Source: Thermoproteota archaeon
GTDB taxonomy: Archaea > Korarchaeota > Korarchaeia > Korarchaeales > Korarchaeaceae
Direction of reading: 5' to 3'
DNA: 42,801 nt
Assembly (NCBI GenBank): GCA_027491415.1
Contig: JAOZFH010000048.1
Location: 1 to 42,801 of the forward strand
Shown: piece by piece, positions 25,293-33,234 of the stretch
How the letters are laid out: each line of letters starts with the position of its first letter
Numbering within the stretch: the stretch's first letter is position 1
Program-made: the position numbers and the translations under genes
Notes under the pieces: generated by a model
Database searches by the model: none
What the model was told of the DNA's origin: nothing
What the model saw: only the letters and a program-made list of their open reading frames with translations

Positions 25293-26441
25293 TTGCGCCC
25301 GATCAGGCTGCTGGGAGGAACCTACATCCCAGATGAGGAGTTCCCGAGGGAGGTCCACGTCGAGCTGACGGCCAGGTGCAACCTGAACTGCGCATTCTGT
25401 TACAGGCAGAGCTGGCCGGGCCCCTTCGAAGACATGGACATGGGCCTATTCCGAAGGCTGGTTGACGAGCTGGAGGAGCTGGGGGTCGAGATCGTCTGGC
25501 TCAGCGGGTGGGGCGAGCCCCTCTTCCACCCAAACTTCGGGGAAGCCCTGGACCTCTTGGAGGGCAGGTTCAGAATAGGCATAGTGAGCAACGGCCTTCT
25601 GCTGGGGAGGTACGCCGAGAAGATCGTGGAAGCTGGGGTCGACTGGGTGGTCTTGAGCGTGGACAGCTTTCAACGGGACCTCTACGAGGTCCTCAGGAGG
25701 GGATCCAGGCTCCAGGCCGTGGAGGAGGGGATGATCAGGCTCGACGCCCTCAGGAGGGTGGCCGGCCGCGGGGGAAAGCCGGCCATATGGGTCTCCACCA
25801 TAGTGATGAGATCCAACTACCGAGACCTCCCCGCCCACGTGGAGCGCGCCTCTAGGCTGGGCGCCAACGGGCTCCTGCTCTCCAACCTCATACCCACGAC
25901 GGAGGAGATGGCCGGCGAGGTCATCTACTTCCGGGAGGCGCCGGAGGACCTCCCGGAGGTGATGCACAGGGCGAGGATGAGGGCGATCCTCACCAACCTC
26001 AGGCTGGTCGAGCCGGAGTTCGCCTACAAGACCGAGCGGAGCTGCCCCTTCATCAACAACAGGATGCTGGTCGTCTCCTGGGACGGAGACGTTGTCCCTT
26101 GCCTCTTCGCCCTCCACGACTACTACGCTTGGATCGACGGCCGGGAGAAGCTGATCAGGAGGATATCCTTCGGGAACCTGCGGGAGCGGACCCTGAGGGA
26201 GATATGGGAGTCTCCGGAGTACGTGAGGTTCAGAGCCCTCGTCAGGCTCGCCCAGTACCCGTCCTGCAACGACTGTCAGTTCGAGGACTCGTGCGACTTC
26301 GCCGCATCAAACGAGGTGGACTGCTGGGGCAACTCGCCCTCCTGCGCCGCCTGCCCCTACTACCGCAGGGTGGTCCAGTGTCCCTACAGCGGGCTGCTCG
26401 AGACAGTCCGCCTGATAAGGGAGTATCCCGAGGCCACCTGA
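25293..26441 (+). CDS. Radical SAM/SPASM protein resembling tungsten-oxidoreductase maturases
   Basis: 382 residues from TTG 25293 (CGAGGAG just upstream); the open frame extends further but through the promoter. The radical SAM cluster is C29-x3-C33-x2-C36 in ELTARCNLNCAFCYRQSW, with WLSGWGEPLFHP as the SAM-binding GGEP-like motif. The SPASM-type C-terminus is Cys-rich: RSCPFINNRMLVVSWDGDVVPC, then CNDCQFEDSC, DCWGNSPSCAACPYY and VQCP, which would hold auxiliary Fe-S clusters. The DCWGNSPSC signature is what I associate with the radical SAM maturase found with tungsten cofactor oxidoreductases. An AOR and a MoaD-like gene are 11-13 kb away. The exact modification is unknown. Confidence 0.8.
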   Translation: MRPIRLLGGTYIPDEEFPREVHVELTARCNLNCAFCYRQSWPGPFEDMDMGLFRRLVDELEELGVEIVWLSGWGEPLFHPNFGEALDLLEGRFRIGIVSNGLLLGRYAEKIVEAGVDWVVLSVDSFQRDLYEVLRRGSRLQAVEEGMIRLDALRRVAGRGGKPAIWVSTIVMRSNYRDLPAHVERASRLGANGLLLSNLIPTTEEMAGEVIYFREAPEDLPEVMHRARMRAILTNLRLVEPEFAYKTERSCPFINNRMLVVSWDGDVVPCLFALHDYYAWIDGREKLIRRISFGNLRERTLREIWESPEYVRFRALVRLAQYPSCNDCQFEDSCDFAASNEVDCWGNSPSCAACPYYRRVVQCPYSGLLETVRLIREYPEAT

Positions 26442-26450
26442 GGCCCCGCC

Positions 26451-27866
26451 TCACCCCCGTCCCGAGGCCAGCCCCCTCAGCAGGGAGAGGACCCTCTCCC
26501 TCGCCGACCTGACCCTCTCCTCCTCGGCCCTGAGCCACCCCTCGTCTTTCTTCAACCTCTCCTCCGCCGCCCCGGCCGACCTCAAGACCTCCCGGGGGTT
26601 GGGGCCTCCCTCCACCGTCCTGGCCCGCAGGGCCCCCTCAAGGTCTGGCGGGGGGAGCCCCAGGTCAGCCGCCACCTCCCCGACCCCCCTCCCGGCGGAC
26701 AGCCCCAGGGCCACGGACCGGTGGGCCTCCCTGAACGGGACCCCCCTCAGCGCCGCCTGCTCCGCCAGGTCCTGGGCGAGGCCCTCTCCGCCCGGTCCCG
26801 CCGCGTCCCTCCTCAGGGCCTCCCTGTCCCACTCAGCCCGGGCGAGGAGGTCCGCCATGACGGCCGACGCCCTCGCCGCCTCGTCCATGATCCAGAGGGA
26901 GTGGAGGGTCAGCTCCTGTAGGTCCAAGTTGTAGCCGCTGGGGAGGCCCTTCATCACGGCCGCCATCGCCAGGAGCCTTCCAATGGCCTCCCCGGCCCTC
27001 GCCCTCACCACCTCCAGGGTGACCGGGTTGACCTTCTGGGGCATGACGCTGCTGGAGGCGGAGTGCTCGGGGGGTACCCTCAGGTACCCGAAGTTAGGCG
27101 TCGACCACACTATCAGGTCCTCCGCCACCCTGCTCAGCGAGACCAGGAGCCACGCGGCCGGAGATGAGGAGGTGAGGAGGAAGTCCCTGGACCCCGACGC
27201 GTACAGGGTGTTCCCGACCACCCCTCTGAAGCCCAGCAGGTCGGCCACCCTCCTCCTGTCTACCGGCAGGGAGGGCCCCGACGCGGCGCACGCGCCCATG
27301 GGGGAAGCGTCGACCTCCTCCAGGGCCCGGGCCATGGAGCGCCAGTGGTGGGACACCGACTCCTCAACCGCCAGTGCGTAGTGCCCGAGCGTAGTCGGCT
27401 GGGCGTGCCTCAGGTGGGTGAAGGCCGGCATCGGCCAGTCGGCGAACCTCCCCCCCATCGACGAGAGGACCTCCCTAAGCCGCGCCGCCTGCCTCAGCGC
27501 CCGGAGCACCCTGGACCTCACGGCAAGCCTGATGGCCGCCGCCACCTGGTCGTTCCTGCTCTTCCCGAATCCGATCCAGCCTGCCGCCTCCTCCCCAATC
27601 TCCCCGACAATCCAGGCCTCCAGAGACTCGTGAACGTCGTCGTACTCGCCTGACAGGATCTCCTCCCTCGCGTTCAGCGATTTGAGGAGGGCGGAGGCGC
27701 AGGAGGAGGCCGCCGACCGCGGGATCAGGCCCAGCTCGGTCAGGTGGATCAGGTGGGCCGACGCCACGAGAACCACCTCCTCGAATATTAGCGGGTCCAC
27801 CGTCCTCAGCGAGGAGGTGTACTCGGCGATCCACCCAGGCCTCTCCCCCAGCGCGGGCCTGTACAA
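26451..27866 (-). CDS. argH: Argininosuccinate lyase
   Basis: 471 residues from TTG 27866, whose first base directly abuts the argG stop. Fumarase/ASL superfamily signatures are EYDDVHESLEAWIVGEIGEEAAGWIGFGKSRNDQ, THLRHAQPTTLGHY with the catalytic His, and the flexible loop SASSSVMPQKVNPVTLEVVRARAG. It cleaves argininosuccinate to arginine and fumarate. The C-terminus is longer and more charged (KKDEGWLRAEEERVRSARER) than in many homologues. Confidence 0.95.
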   Translation of the reverse strand: MYRPALGERPGWIAEYTSSLRTVDPLIFEEVVLVASAHLIHLTELGLIPRSAASSCASALLKSLNAREEILSGEYDDVHESLEAWIVGEIGEEAAGWIGFGKSRNDQVAAAIRLAVRSRVLRALRQAARLREVLSSMGGRFADWPMPAFTHLRHAQPTTLGHYALAVEESVSHHWRSMARALEEVDASPMGACAASGPSLPVDRRRVADLLGFRGVVGNTLYASGSRDFLLTSSSPAAWLLVSLSRVAEDLIVWSTPNFGYLRVPPEHSASSSVMPQKVNPVTLEVVRARAGEAIGRLLAMAAVMKGLPSGYNLDLQELTLHSLWIMDEAARASAVMADLLARAEWDREALRRDAAGPGGEGLAQDLAEQAALRGVPFREAHRSVALGLSAGRGVGEVAADLGLPPPDLEGALRARTVEGGPNPREVLRSAGAAEERLKKDEGWLRAEEERVRSARERVLSLLRGLASGRG

Positions 27867-29057
27867 CTAGCCCCTCGCCCCCCTCGCCAGCCAGGTCGGC
27901 AGCCCCCAGGCGGATATGAACCCCCTGGCCTGCTCGTCCGTCGGGTACCAGCCCTCATCGTAGCTCGCCACCTCTAGGCTGTAGGACTGGCGCTCGGCCC
28001 TCCTCCCCACCACCGCGACTGACCCCTTGTACAGCCTGAGCCTGACCTCCCCCGAGACCGGCCTGTCCAGGCTCGCTATGAACTCCTCGAGGCTCTCCCT
28101 GAGGGGAGACGCCCAGAGCCCCTCGTAGACCAGCCTCGTCCACTCCCCGTCGGCGAGGGACTTGAACCTGAGCTCCTCCTTGGTCAGGACGAGCTTCTCT
28201 AGGTCGAGGTGCGCCTCCAGAATTGTGACCGCGGCCGGGCACTCGTAGACCTCCCTGCTCTTGAACCCCACGACTCTGCTCTCCACGTGGTCGATCCTCC
28301 CCACCCCGTGAGCCCCGGCCAGCTCGTTCAGCCTGGTAACCAGGTCCTCCGGGGCCATCTCCTCCCCGTTCAGCGACGTGGGCACCCCGCCCTCAAAGCC
28401 CAGGGTGATCTCAAGCGGCTCGTCCGGCGCCCTCTCCGGATCCACCGTCCACTCGAAGGCCTCAGGGCTCGGCCCGGTCCAGGGATCCTCCAGCTCGGAC
28501 CCCTCGACGCTCCTGCCCCAGAGGTTCTGGTCTATCGAGTACCTGCGGTGGGCCCTCGGAACCGGGATACCCCTCTCCTCGGCGTACCGCACCTCTTCCT
28601 CCCTGGTCCAGCTCCAGACCCTGACCGGCGCCAGGACCTTCAGCTCGGGCGCGAGGGCCGCCGCCGTGAGGTCGAACCTGACCTGGTCGTTCCCCTTGGC
28701 CGTGCACCCGTGGGCCACCGCGTCGGCCCCGACCTCCCTAGCCACCTCCACGAGCTTCTCCACGATGAGCGGCCTCGAGAGGGCGCTGGACAGGGGATAC
28801 TTCCCCTCGTAGAGGGCGTTGGCCCTCACGGCCGGCCAGACGAACCTCTCCACGAACTCCCTCCTGGCGTCCACGTGGACGTGCCTGGATGCCCCAGCCG
28901 CCACCGCCCTCTCCCTGAGCTCGGCCTCGTCCGCGCCCTGCCCCACGTCCACGGTTAGGGTGACGACCTCTACTCCAGCCTCGGAGAACCACTTGACGGC
29001 CACCGTGGTGTCCAGCCCGCCCGAGTACGCGAGGACGACCCTAGAAACAGACTCCAG
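27867..29057 (-). CDS. argG: Argininosuccinate synthase with no canonical start codon
   Basis: The protein is unmistakable: the P-loop pyrophosphatase motif VLAYSGGLDTTVAVKWFSEAG, TVDVGQG, YEGKYPLSSALSRPLIVEKLVEVARE, VAHGCTAKGNDQVRF, the LTKEELRFK segment and the usual C-terminal region. It ligates citrulline and aspartate using ATP. The first ATG/GTG/TTG in frame (GTG 29003) lies inside the protein after the P-loop. Upstream the frame is open only to a TGA at 29099-29097 and offers just CTG codons (29057, 29075). I set the start at CTG 29057, giving 396 residues, a normal length. A GTG at 29100 in the neighbouring frame would join by one +1 shift at TTC TAG (29046-29041) or one indel in the G-run. 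Confidence 0.9.
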   Translation of the reverse strand: MESVSRVVLAYSGGLDTTVAVKWFSEAGVEVVTLTVDVGQGADEAELRERAVAAGASRHVHVDARREFVERFVWPAVRANALYEGKYPLSSALSRPLIVEKLVEVAREVGADAVAHGCTAKGNDQVRFDLTAAALAPELKVLAPVRVWSWTREEEVRYAEERGIPVPRAHRRYSIDQNLWGRSVEGSELEDPWTGPSPEAFEWTVDPERAPDEPLEITLGFEGGVPTSLNGEEMAPEDLVTRLNELAGAHGVGRIDHVESRVVGFKSREVYECPAAVTILEAHLDLEKLVLTKEELRFKSLADGEWTRLVYEGLWASPLRESLEEFIASLDRPVSGEVRLRLYKGSVAVVGRRAERQSYSLEVASYDEGWYPTDEQARGFISAWGLPTWLARGARG

Positions 29058-29119
29058 CCCCCTCTGGGGCTTCAGGTATTCCGGTAACGCACGGTATCAC
29101 CTAGACCGCCCCTCGCGAT

Positions 29120-29132
29120 TCTTTCTATTTTA
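29120..29132 (-). promoter_or_regulatory. TATA box of argG-argH
   Basis: On the minus strand GTAAAATAGAAAG is centred ~27 nt before GTG 29100, which opens a 19-codon frame (MIPCVTGIPEAPEGAGVCF) ending at 29041 over the argG start region. Confidence 0.45.
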
Positions 29133-29199
29133 CCCTTGCCGCCGGGGCCCGTTCACGTTAAATAAGGACCCTCCGGCCAGCCCTCTCTCGGGACCCCCC

Positions 29200-29595
29200 A
29201 TGAGGATCGCCGTACCCAGCGAGGACGACGGGGGCCTCGAGTCCACCGTCAGCCCGCACTTCGGTCGAGCCAGGTTCTACACCATCGTGGATGTGGACGG
29301 GCGCGAGATACGTTCAGTGAGGGTGGTACAGACGCCCTTCCAGCAGCACGGGCCCGGGGACATTCCGAGCTTCCTCCGGGGCCTCGGGGTCGACGTGGTG
29401 CTCGCCTACGGGTTGGGGGTCAGGGCTCGGCAGTTCTTCTCCCAGATGGGGATTCGGGTGGTCACCGGCGCGATGGGGAGGGTAGGCGACGTGATCAGGG
29501 CCTACCTGGAGGGAACCCTCGTGGTGGACGAGAACTGGGAGTCCAGGCCCGGGTTCGGGGAGCACGGCCGCGGGCACGCCGGCCACGCAACCTGA
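29200..29595 (+). CDS. NifX/NafY-like (dinitrogenase Fe-Mo cofactor family) protein
   Basis: 131 residues from ATG 29200; GTTAAATAA at 29155-29163 can be its TATA box. The single-domain NifX fold is MRIAVPSEDDGGLESTVSPHFGRARFYTIVD, PSFLRGLGVDVVLAYGLGVRARQFFSQMGIRVVTGAMG and VGDVIRAYLEGTLV. The SPHFGRA motif is conserved in this family. The tail is His/Gly-rich (FGEHGRGHAGHAT) and could bind metal. Such proteins carry or insert metal clusters in nitrogenase systems and are also common in non-diazotrophic anaerobes with unknown roles. It is the second family member in this window and precedes the TauE cluster by 175 bp. Confidence 0.82.
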   Translation: MRIAVPSEDDGGLESTVSPHFGRARFYTIVDVDGREIRSVRVVQTPFQQHGPGDIPSFLRGLGVDVVLAYGLGVRARQFFSQMGIRVVTGAMGRVGDVIRAYLEGTLVVDENWESRPGFGEHGRGHAGHAT

Positions 29596-29709
29596 CCCCC
29601 CTCGTCCGGTCGGCTGAACTGGCTCTCGGCCAGTCCGCCAGCCGCATGGAGTTCCGGGAACTTCGGCGGCCGCCCGTCCCCCGAGCGAGGGGCCCCCTGG
29701 GGGGCCGCA

Positions 29710-29740
29710 GTTTCGAAGTGAAACTCCCACGCTTTTAGAT
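29710..29740 (+). promoter_or_regulatory. Operator (GTTTC-N5-GAAAC) and TATA box of tauE copy 1
   Basis: GTTTCGAAGTGAAAC (29710-29724) is a perfect inverted repeat placed just upstream of the TATA-like GCTTTTAGAT (29731-29740). The flanking TGAAACTCxCACxCTTTT is nearly identical to the sequence in front of the second tauE copy at 34129-34145. Confidence 0.6.
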
Positions 29741-29770
29741 GTTCCAAAATGGGGGGCCCTGGGGGCCGGC

Positions 29771-30571
29771 ATGGGCGCTCAAGAGGTCGTCGCGCTGCTG
29801 GTCGGGGTAGCCGCGGGCACCCTCGGCGGGCTCATCGGGACGGGCGGCTGCAGCGTGATGCTACCCATACTGGACTTCTACATGGGGCTGCCGCCGACGC
29901 TCGCGATCGGCACCACCCTCTTCGCGGTGATGTTCACAACGCTCTCCGGGGCCTACGGCCACCTCAGGATCAGGAATCTGGACCTCGGCACCACCGCGGT
30001 TATGGGCGGAGCGGGGACCGTCGGGGTGCTCATAGGGTCCTACATCTTCACCGGTATCGCTAGGACGAGGCTTAGCTTGCTCAACCTGATCTTGGGAGCC
30101 GTCTTCCTTCTGCCCGCCCTGAGGATGTTCTACGAGGGGATATCAGGACTCAGAGGTGCGTCGGTCTCAGCGAAGAGTGAGACGGAGGGGATCCCCGGGG
30201 CTGCAGCCCCGAAGGCCCTGTTTGGATTTGCGATAGGGGTGACGACCGGGCTGGTGGGCCTAGGGGGCGGGTACGCCCTCGTGCCGGGGATGATCTATCT
30301 GTTCCACGCGCCCGTCAAGCTGGCCATGGGGACGTCCCTCTCCACGATGATCCCCCTGGCGGTCGTTGGCGGACTGATCAAGCTGAGTCAGGGCTTCGTC
30401 AGGCTGGAGATAGGCCTTCCGCTGGCCGCTGGCACGGTCGTGGGGGCCCAGTTGGGAGCCAGGGCGATCAAGAGAGTCAGGCCGGCGACGCTGAAGGCGC
30501 TCTTCGGGGCGTACTTCCTGTACGTGTCCCTCAAGTACATCGCCTCTTACTTCGGCGTGAGGCTCTGGTGA
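29771..30571 (+). CDS. TauE/SafE-family membrane transporter, copy 1
   Basis: 266 residues from ATG 29771. About eight hydrophobic segments, with the two family repeats marked by AAGTLGGLIGTGGCSVMLPI and GLVGLGGGYALVPGMIYLF, separated by a ~35-residue soluble loop (residues ~121-155). TauE/SafE proteins export sulfite, sulfoacetate or related sulfur/C1 anions; the substrate cannot be told here. It is closely similar along its whole length to the product at 34180, including the identical end YFGVRLW. Its codon use is GC-rich like the genomic background, unlike copy 2. Upstream lies the shared inverted-repeat operator. Confidence 0.9.
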   Translation: MGAQEVVALLVGVAAGTLGGLIGTGGCSVMLPILDFYMGLPPTLAIGTTLFAVMFTTLSGAYGHLRIRNLDLGTTAVMGGAGTVGVLIGSYIFTGIARTRLSLLNLILGAVFLLPALRMFYEGISGLRGASVSAKSETEGIPGAAAPKALFGFAIGVTTGLVGLGGGYALVPGMIYLFHAPVKLAMGTSLSTMIPLAVVGGLIKLSQGFVRLEIGLPLAAGTVVGAQLGARAIKRVRPATLKALFGAYFLYVSLKYIASYFGVRLW

Positions 30572-30622
30572 TCTCTTGAGAACGGGCTCTCCGACTCAGG
30601 GGCTCCAGCGGCCTCTCCCTCT

Positions 30623-30650
30623 GTTTCGTTTTGAAACCAAAAGTTAGAAT
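30623..30650 (+). promoter_or_regulatory. Operator (GTTTC-N5-GAAAC) of the Lrp-like regulator gene
   Basis: GTTTCGTTTTGAAAC (30623-30637) is a perfect inverted repeat directly next to an A/T-rich promoter (AAAAGTTAGAATGATTATTA), 26-40 nt before ATG 30663. It is consistent with autoregulation. Confidence 0.6.
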
Positions 30651-30662
30651 GATTATTACCAA

Positions 30663-31247
30663 ATGAGCAGCCCCGGAGGGGCCGTGAACTCGAGAGATCT
30701 GCGGCTAGTGGCCAGGCTCAGAGAGATCGGGATCCGGCGGGGCCGGTTCTCGCTGACTGAACTGGCGAGGGTCGAGGGAGTCACTCACGTGGCGGTCGGA
30801 AAGAGGCTAAGGAGGCTGATCGCGAGGGGAGAGTACAGGCTGGTTCCCGAGGTGAATCTGAGCAAGCTGGGCTACAAGGTCGCGCTGGTCAAGGTGGAGG
30901 TCCCGGGGTACGCCGAACTCGCCAAGCTCGAGGGTCTGTACGCGAAATGCCCTCGGACCATCTGGATGATGGAGTCGATGGGCAACTACAGCCTGATCAT
31001 ACTGATGTACGCCGAGAACGACGCGGTTCTCAAGAGCATCCTGTCCAGCTGCTCTGTGAGGACGAGGCCTGAAGTCAGGAAGTCGGAGGTGGAGGTCGGT
31101 GAGATAGTCGGTGGCTTCGCTCCGATTGTCCCGCCGGTCGGGGGCGAGCTCTCAGAAGCCCCCTGCGGTGTGTACTGCGCGGAGTGTCAAAGGTATGAGA
31201 GCGGGGACTGCAAGGGGTGTCCACTGACCGAACACTACCGCCCTTAA
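30663..31247 (+). CDS. Lrp/AsnC-like regulator with DUF3795-like cysteine tail
   Basis: 194 residues. An N-terminal winged helix (FSLTELARVEGVTHVAVGKRLRRLIARGEYRLVPEVNLSKLGY) leads to an RAM/ACT-like dimer domain (VALVKVEVPGYAEL, MMESMGNYSLIILMYAEND), the Lrp/AsnC arrangement. The C-terminal ~30 residues are CGVYCAECQRYESGDCKGCP, five Cys as C-x3-C-x2-C-x7-C-x2-C, resembling the core of DUF3795 metal-binding domains. Such a tail could sense metal, redox state or persulfide. It is flanked by tauE copy 1 and a lipoate-ligase-like gene and carries the shared operator at its own promoter, so it is the best candidate for the regulator of this cluster. That link is inference. Confidence 0.78.
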   Translation: MSSPGGAVNSRDLRLVARLREIGIRRGRFSLTELARVEGVTHVAVGKRLRRLIARGEYRLVPEVNLSKLGYKVALVKVEVPGYAELAKLEGLYAKCPRTIWMMESMGNYSLIILMYAENDAVLKSILSSCSVRTRPEVRKSEVEVGEIVGGFAPIVPPVGGELSEAPCGVYCAECQRYESGDCKGCPLTEHYRP

Positions 31248-31254
31248 CCTAGTG

Positions 31255-31282
31255 GTTTCACCTTGACACTCCCCTCTTTAAT
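31255..31282 (+). promoter_or_regulatory. Operator-like repeat of the degenerate lipoate-ligase gene
   Basis: GTTTCACCTTGACAC (31255-31269) matches GTTTC-N5-GAAAC with one mismatch and is followed by CTCTTTAATG (31273-31282), the TATA element ~35 nt before ATG 31313. The spacing between repeat and TATA is like that at both tauE genes. Confidence 0.5.
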
Positions 31283-31312
31283 GGCTCTGCTGACGGCTGA
31301 GTTGGCCCACTC

Positions 31313-32314
31313 ATGAAGGTGCTAACCGCCGACTTGGGCTCTGACGGGCTGAACCTGGCCCTTGACGAAGCTCTGCTGAGGAGGCTGGGATCCTCTAGCA
31401 GGGATCCCGTCGCCAGAATATACTCCGGTGAGGGATCCCTGGTCTTGGGGGCGAGAAGCGGTCTGTCGGCAGATCAGGTGAGGGCTCTGGAGCGCTCCGG
31501 CTTGTCCGTGCTGAGGAGGGCTTCTTCGGGAGATCCCTACATGATCGCCCCTGGGTGGGTCTCTCTCACGCTCGTTACGCCCTGCTCGCCGTCCGAGACT
31601 GCGTCGAAGACTTGTGAGAAGCTGTCAAGTCTGGCCTCAGACCTGCTCTCCGCCGCCGGATACGAACTAGACTTCGAGCAGGCCACAGGATCTGCTCGGC
31701 TGAATGGCTCGCGAGTGTTCATTGGAGGATTCGCCTTCTACAGGAGCGGAGCGATGCTCCAGGGCGGCCTGTGGGTAGGTGACGCTGAGCTTAGCTTTCC
31801 CATCTTCAGAGACGCGCGGAGCCTGTCTGAAGTCCTTGGAATCGCTGTAGAGACGAAAGTCGTCTTCGAGAGAATGGTAGAGGCTGCGAGGGAGCTGGGT
31901 TGGGAAGATGGTCGCGTCGAAGATGAGGACCTGAAGCTGGCGGACCTCCTCTGGAGGAAGAAGTACTCCAGCAGGGCTTGGATCGAGAGGAGCTTAGAGC
32001 CGCTGACGCTAAAGGACCTTCTCATAGAGCTTTACGTTGCCAATCCGCCCACGTCTATATGCAAGGAGTTTGCAAAGATTCTCTCTTCAGCTATCTCAGG
32101 GCTGGAGGACAGAGTGGAGGTCAGGATATGGAGGAGGGGGATGGGCCGCCCGCCGGGCGTGCCCGTCTCGGGCGGGCTCGTGAAGGCATCAAAGGAGTCT
32201 AGGATACCCGCGATAGTGATTAACGGCGAGCTGCTCTTCTACTGCCGACCGCCCGCCGTCGGAGACGTGAGGAAGGCTATACTCAAGAGGCTCCCTAGAG
32301 AGGAAGAGGACTAG
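31313..32314 (+). CDS. Degenerate lipoate-protein ligase paralogue with thioredoxin-like C-terminus
   Basis: 333 residues. The first ~230 align by pattern with LplA: LNLALDEALLRRLG, VARIYSGEGSLVLGARSGLSADQV, VLRRASSGDPYMIAPGWVSLTLV and the WRKKYSSRAWIE element. The nucleotide-binding RRxSGGGxVxxD motif has become RRASSGDPYMI, and the catalytic Lys position (KVSGTAQ in the intact gene) reads GSRVFIGGF, so adenylation is unlikely. The last ~95 residues (VEVRIWRRG...IPAIVINGELLFYCRPPAVGDVRKAIL) look like a thioredoxin fold without CxxC but with one Cys. It converges on the intact ligase, the two stops sharing CTAG. It may bind lipoyl or persulfide carriers; that is speculation. Confidence 0.7.
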   Translation: MKVLTADLGSDGLNLALDEALLRRLGSSSRDPVARIYSGEGSLVLGARSGLSADQVRALERSGLSVLRRASSGDPYMIAPGWVSLTLVTPCSPSETASKTCEKLSSLASDLLSAAGYELDFEQATGSARLNGSRVFIGGFAFYRSGAMLQGGLWVGDAELSFPIFRDARSLSEVLGIAVETKVVFERMVEAARELGWEDGRVEDEDLKLADLLWRKKYSSRAWIERSLEPLTLKDLLIELYVANPPTSICKEFAKILSSAISGLEDRVEVRIWRRGMGRPPGVPVSGGLVKASKESRIPAIVINGELLFYCRPPAVGDVRKAILKRLPREEED

Positions 32315-33234
32315 AGCGGCCTGACCCCGCCGGATCGGGGATCGGAGGTGAGAGCATGCTCTATCGCCTCAGCCACGGCCCCGCCAGCCTCTCTAGCTTG
32401 AGGATAGTCTAGCCACTCCACTCGCCCGCCAGAGTGCACTATGGCTCCGATGGGACCCCCTCTCCCGACCAAGAGATGAACCCTAACGGATCCGTCCGAG
32501 CTAGTGCCCCAGTAGACCTCAAGCGGGCCGAGATCTCTCCTGCAGTACTTCGGCAGGAGGCTCTCGGCGAGCCTCACTTCCTCGGGAGTGAATTCTCCTT
32601 GGCGTGGCTGGAGCCCCAGGGAGAGCGCGACGCGATTCACTAGCAAAGATAGTAGCTCTGTTGGATCTACCTCTCGGCCCATCAGATCAGATACATTCGC
32701 TACAGGGGCCTTCGGCCTGGCTATGACGGCGTTCAGAGCCTCTAGATTGGTCGAGACCAGGAGCGTTCCGTGGTGGAGCAGACCCCCGTATAACATCGAT
32801 TGAGCCGTCCCCGACACTTTGAGGCCCCTAACCCAGACCCCCAAGTCGCAGAACTCGGGTTCTAAACCCATATCCCTCAAGAGGTCCGCTACTCCAGCCG
32901 AGAGCGTCCTGTACCTATCTTTAGCCTCTTCGGGAGCCGAGCGTCTGGGGACGATAACCGAGTATATGAGACAGCCTGGATCGAGATACACGGCCCCTCC
33001 ACCGCTCTCCCTCCGGACTAGGCGAATTCCCAGCTCTTCAACGGCCTGCAAGTCTACTTCTTTCAAGGTCTCGGGGTTGACGCCTATGACCACTGCCGGG
33101 CGGGCTCTCCAAGCGATTACCGTGGCCTCGGACTTACCCTCGCCCAAGAGGCGGAGAACGGCCTCTTCAAGGGCGAGCCCCCACGCAACGTCGATCGGAT
33201 TGCGGAGAATGATTGTCCTAATGCCGTCCCTCAT
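32311..33234 (-). CDS. lplA: Lipoate-protein ligase A family protein
   Basis: 307 residues from ATG 33234, overlapping the DUF5714 stop as ATGA. Catalytic motifs are LRNPIDVAWGLALEEAVLRLL, VVIGVNPETLKEV, the adenylate-binding RRESGGGAVYLDPGCLIYSVIV, the Lys motif LKVSGTAQSMLYGGLLHHGTLLV and PVANVSDLMGREV. It would activate lipoate (or octanoate) with ATP and attach it to a lysine of a carrier. The C-terminal ~70 residues (VRVHLLVGRGGPIGAIVHSG) resemble the LplB-type accessory domain. No lipoyl-domain substrate is encoded in this window. In known sulfur-oxidising sHdr systems, dedicated lipoate ligases serve lipoate-binding sulfur carriers. Confidence 0.85.
   Translation of the reverse strand: MRDGIRTIILRNPIDVAWGLALEEAVLRLLGEGKSEATVIAWRARPAVVIGVNPETLKEVDLQAVEELGIRLVRRESGGGAVYLDPGCLIYSVIVPRRSAPEEAKDRYRTLSAGVADLLRDMGLEPEFCDLGVWVRGLKVSGTAQSMLYGGLLHHGTLLVSTNLEALNAVIARPKAPVANVSDLMGREVDPTELLSLLVNRVALSLGLQPRQGEFTPEEVRLAESLLPKYCRRDLGPLEVYWGTSSDGSVRVHLLVGRGGPIGAIVHSGGRVEWLDYPQAREAGGAVAEAIEHALTSDPRSGGVRPL

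Noticed and set aside
29749-30063. Alternative Arg/Gly-rich frame starting at ATG 29749 ahead of tauE copy 1
   Set aside because: It is a shifted reading of tauE copy 1 with typical GC-rich shadow composition and no homology.
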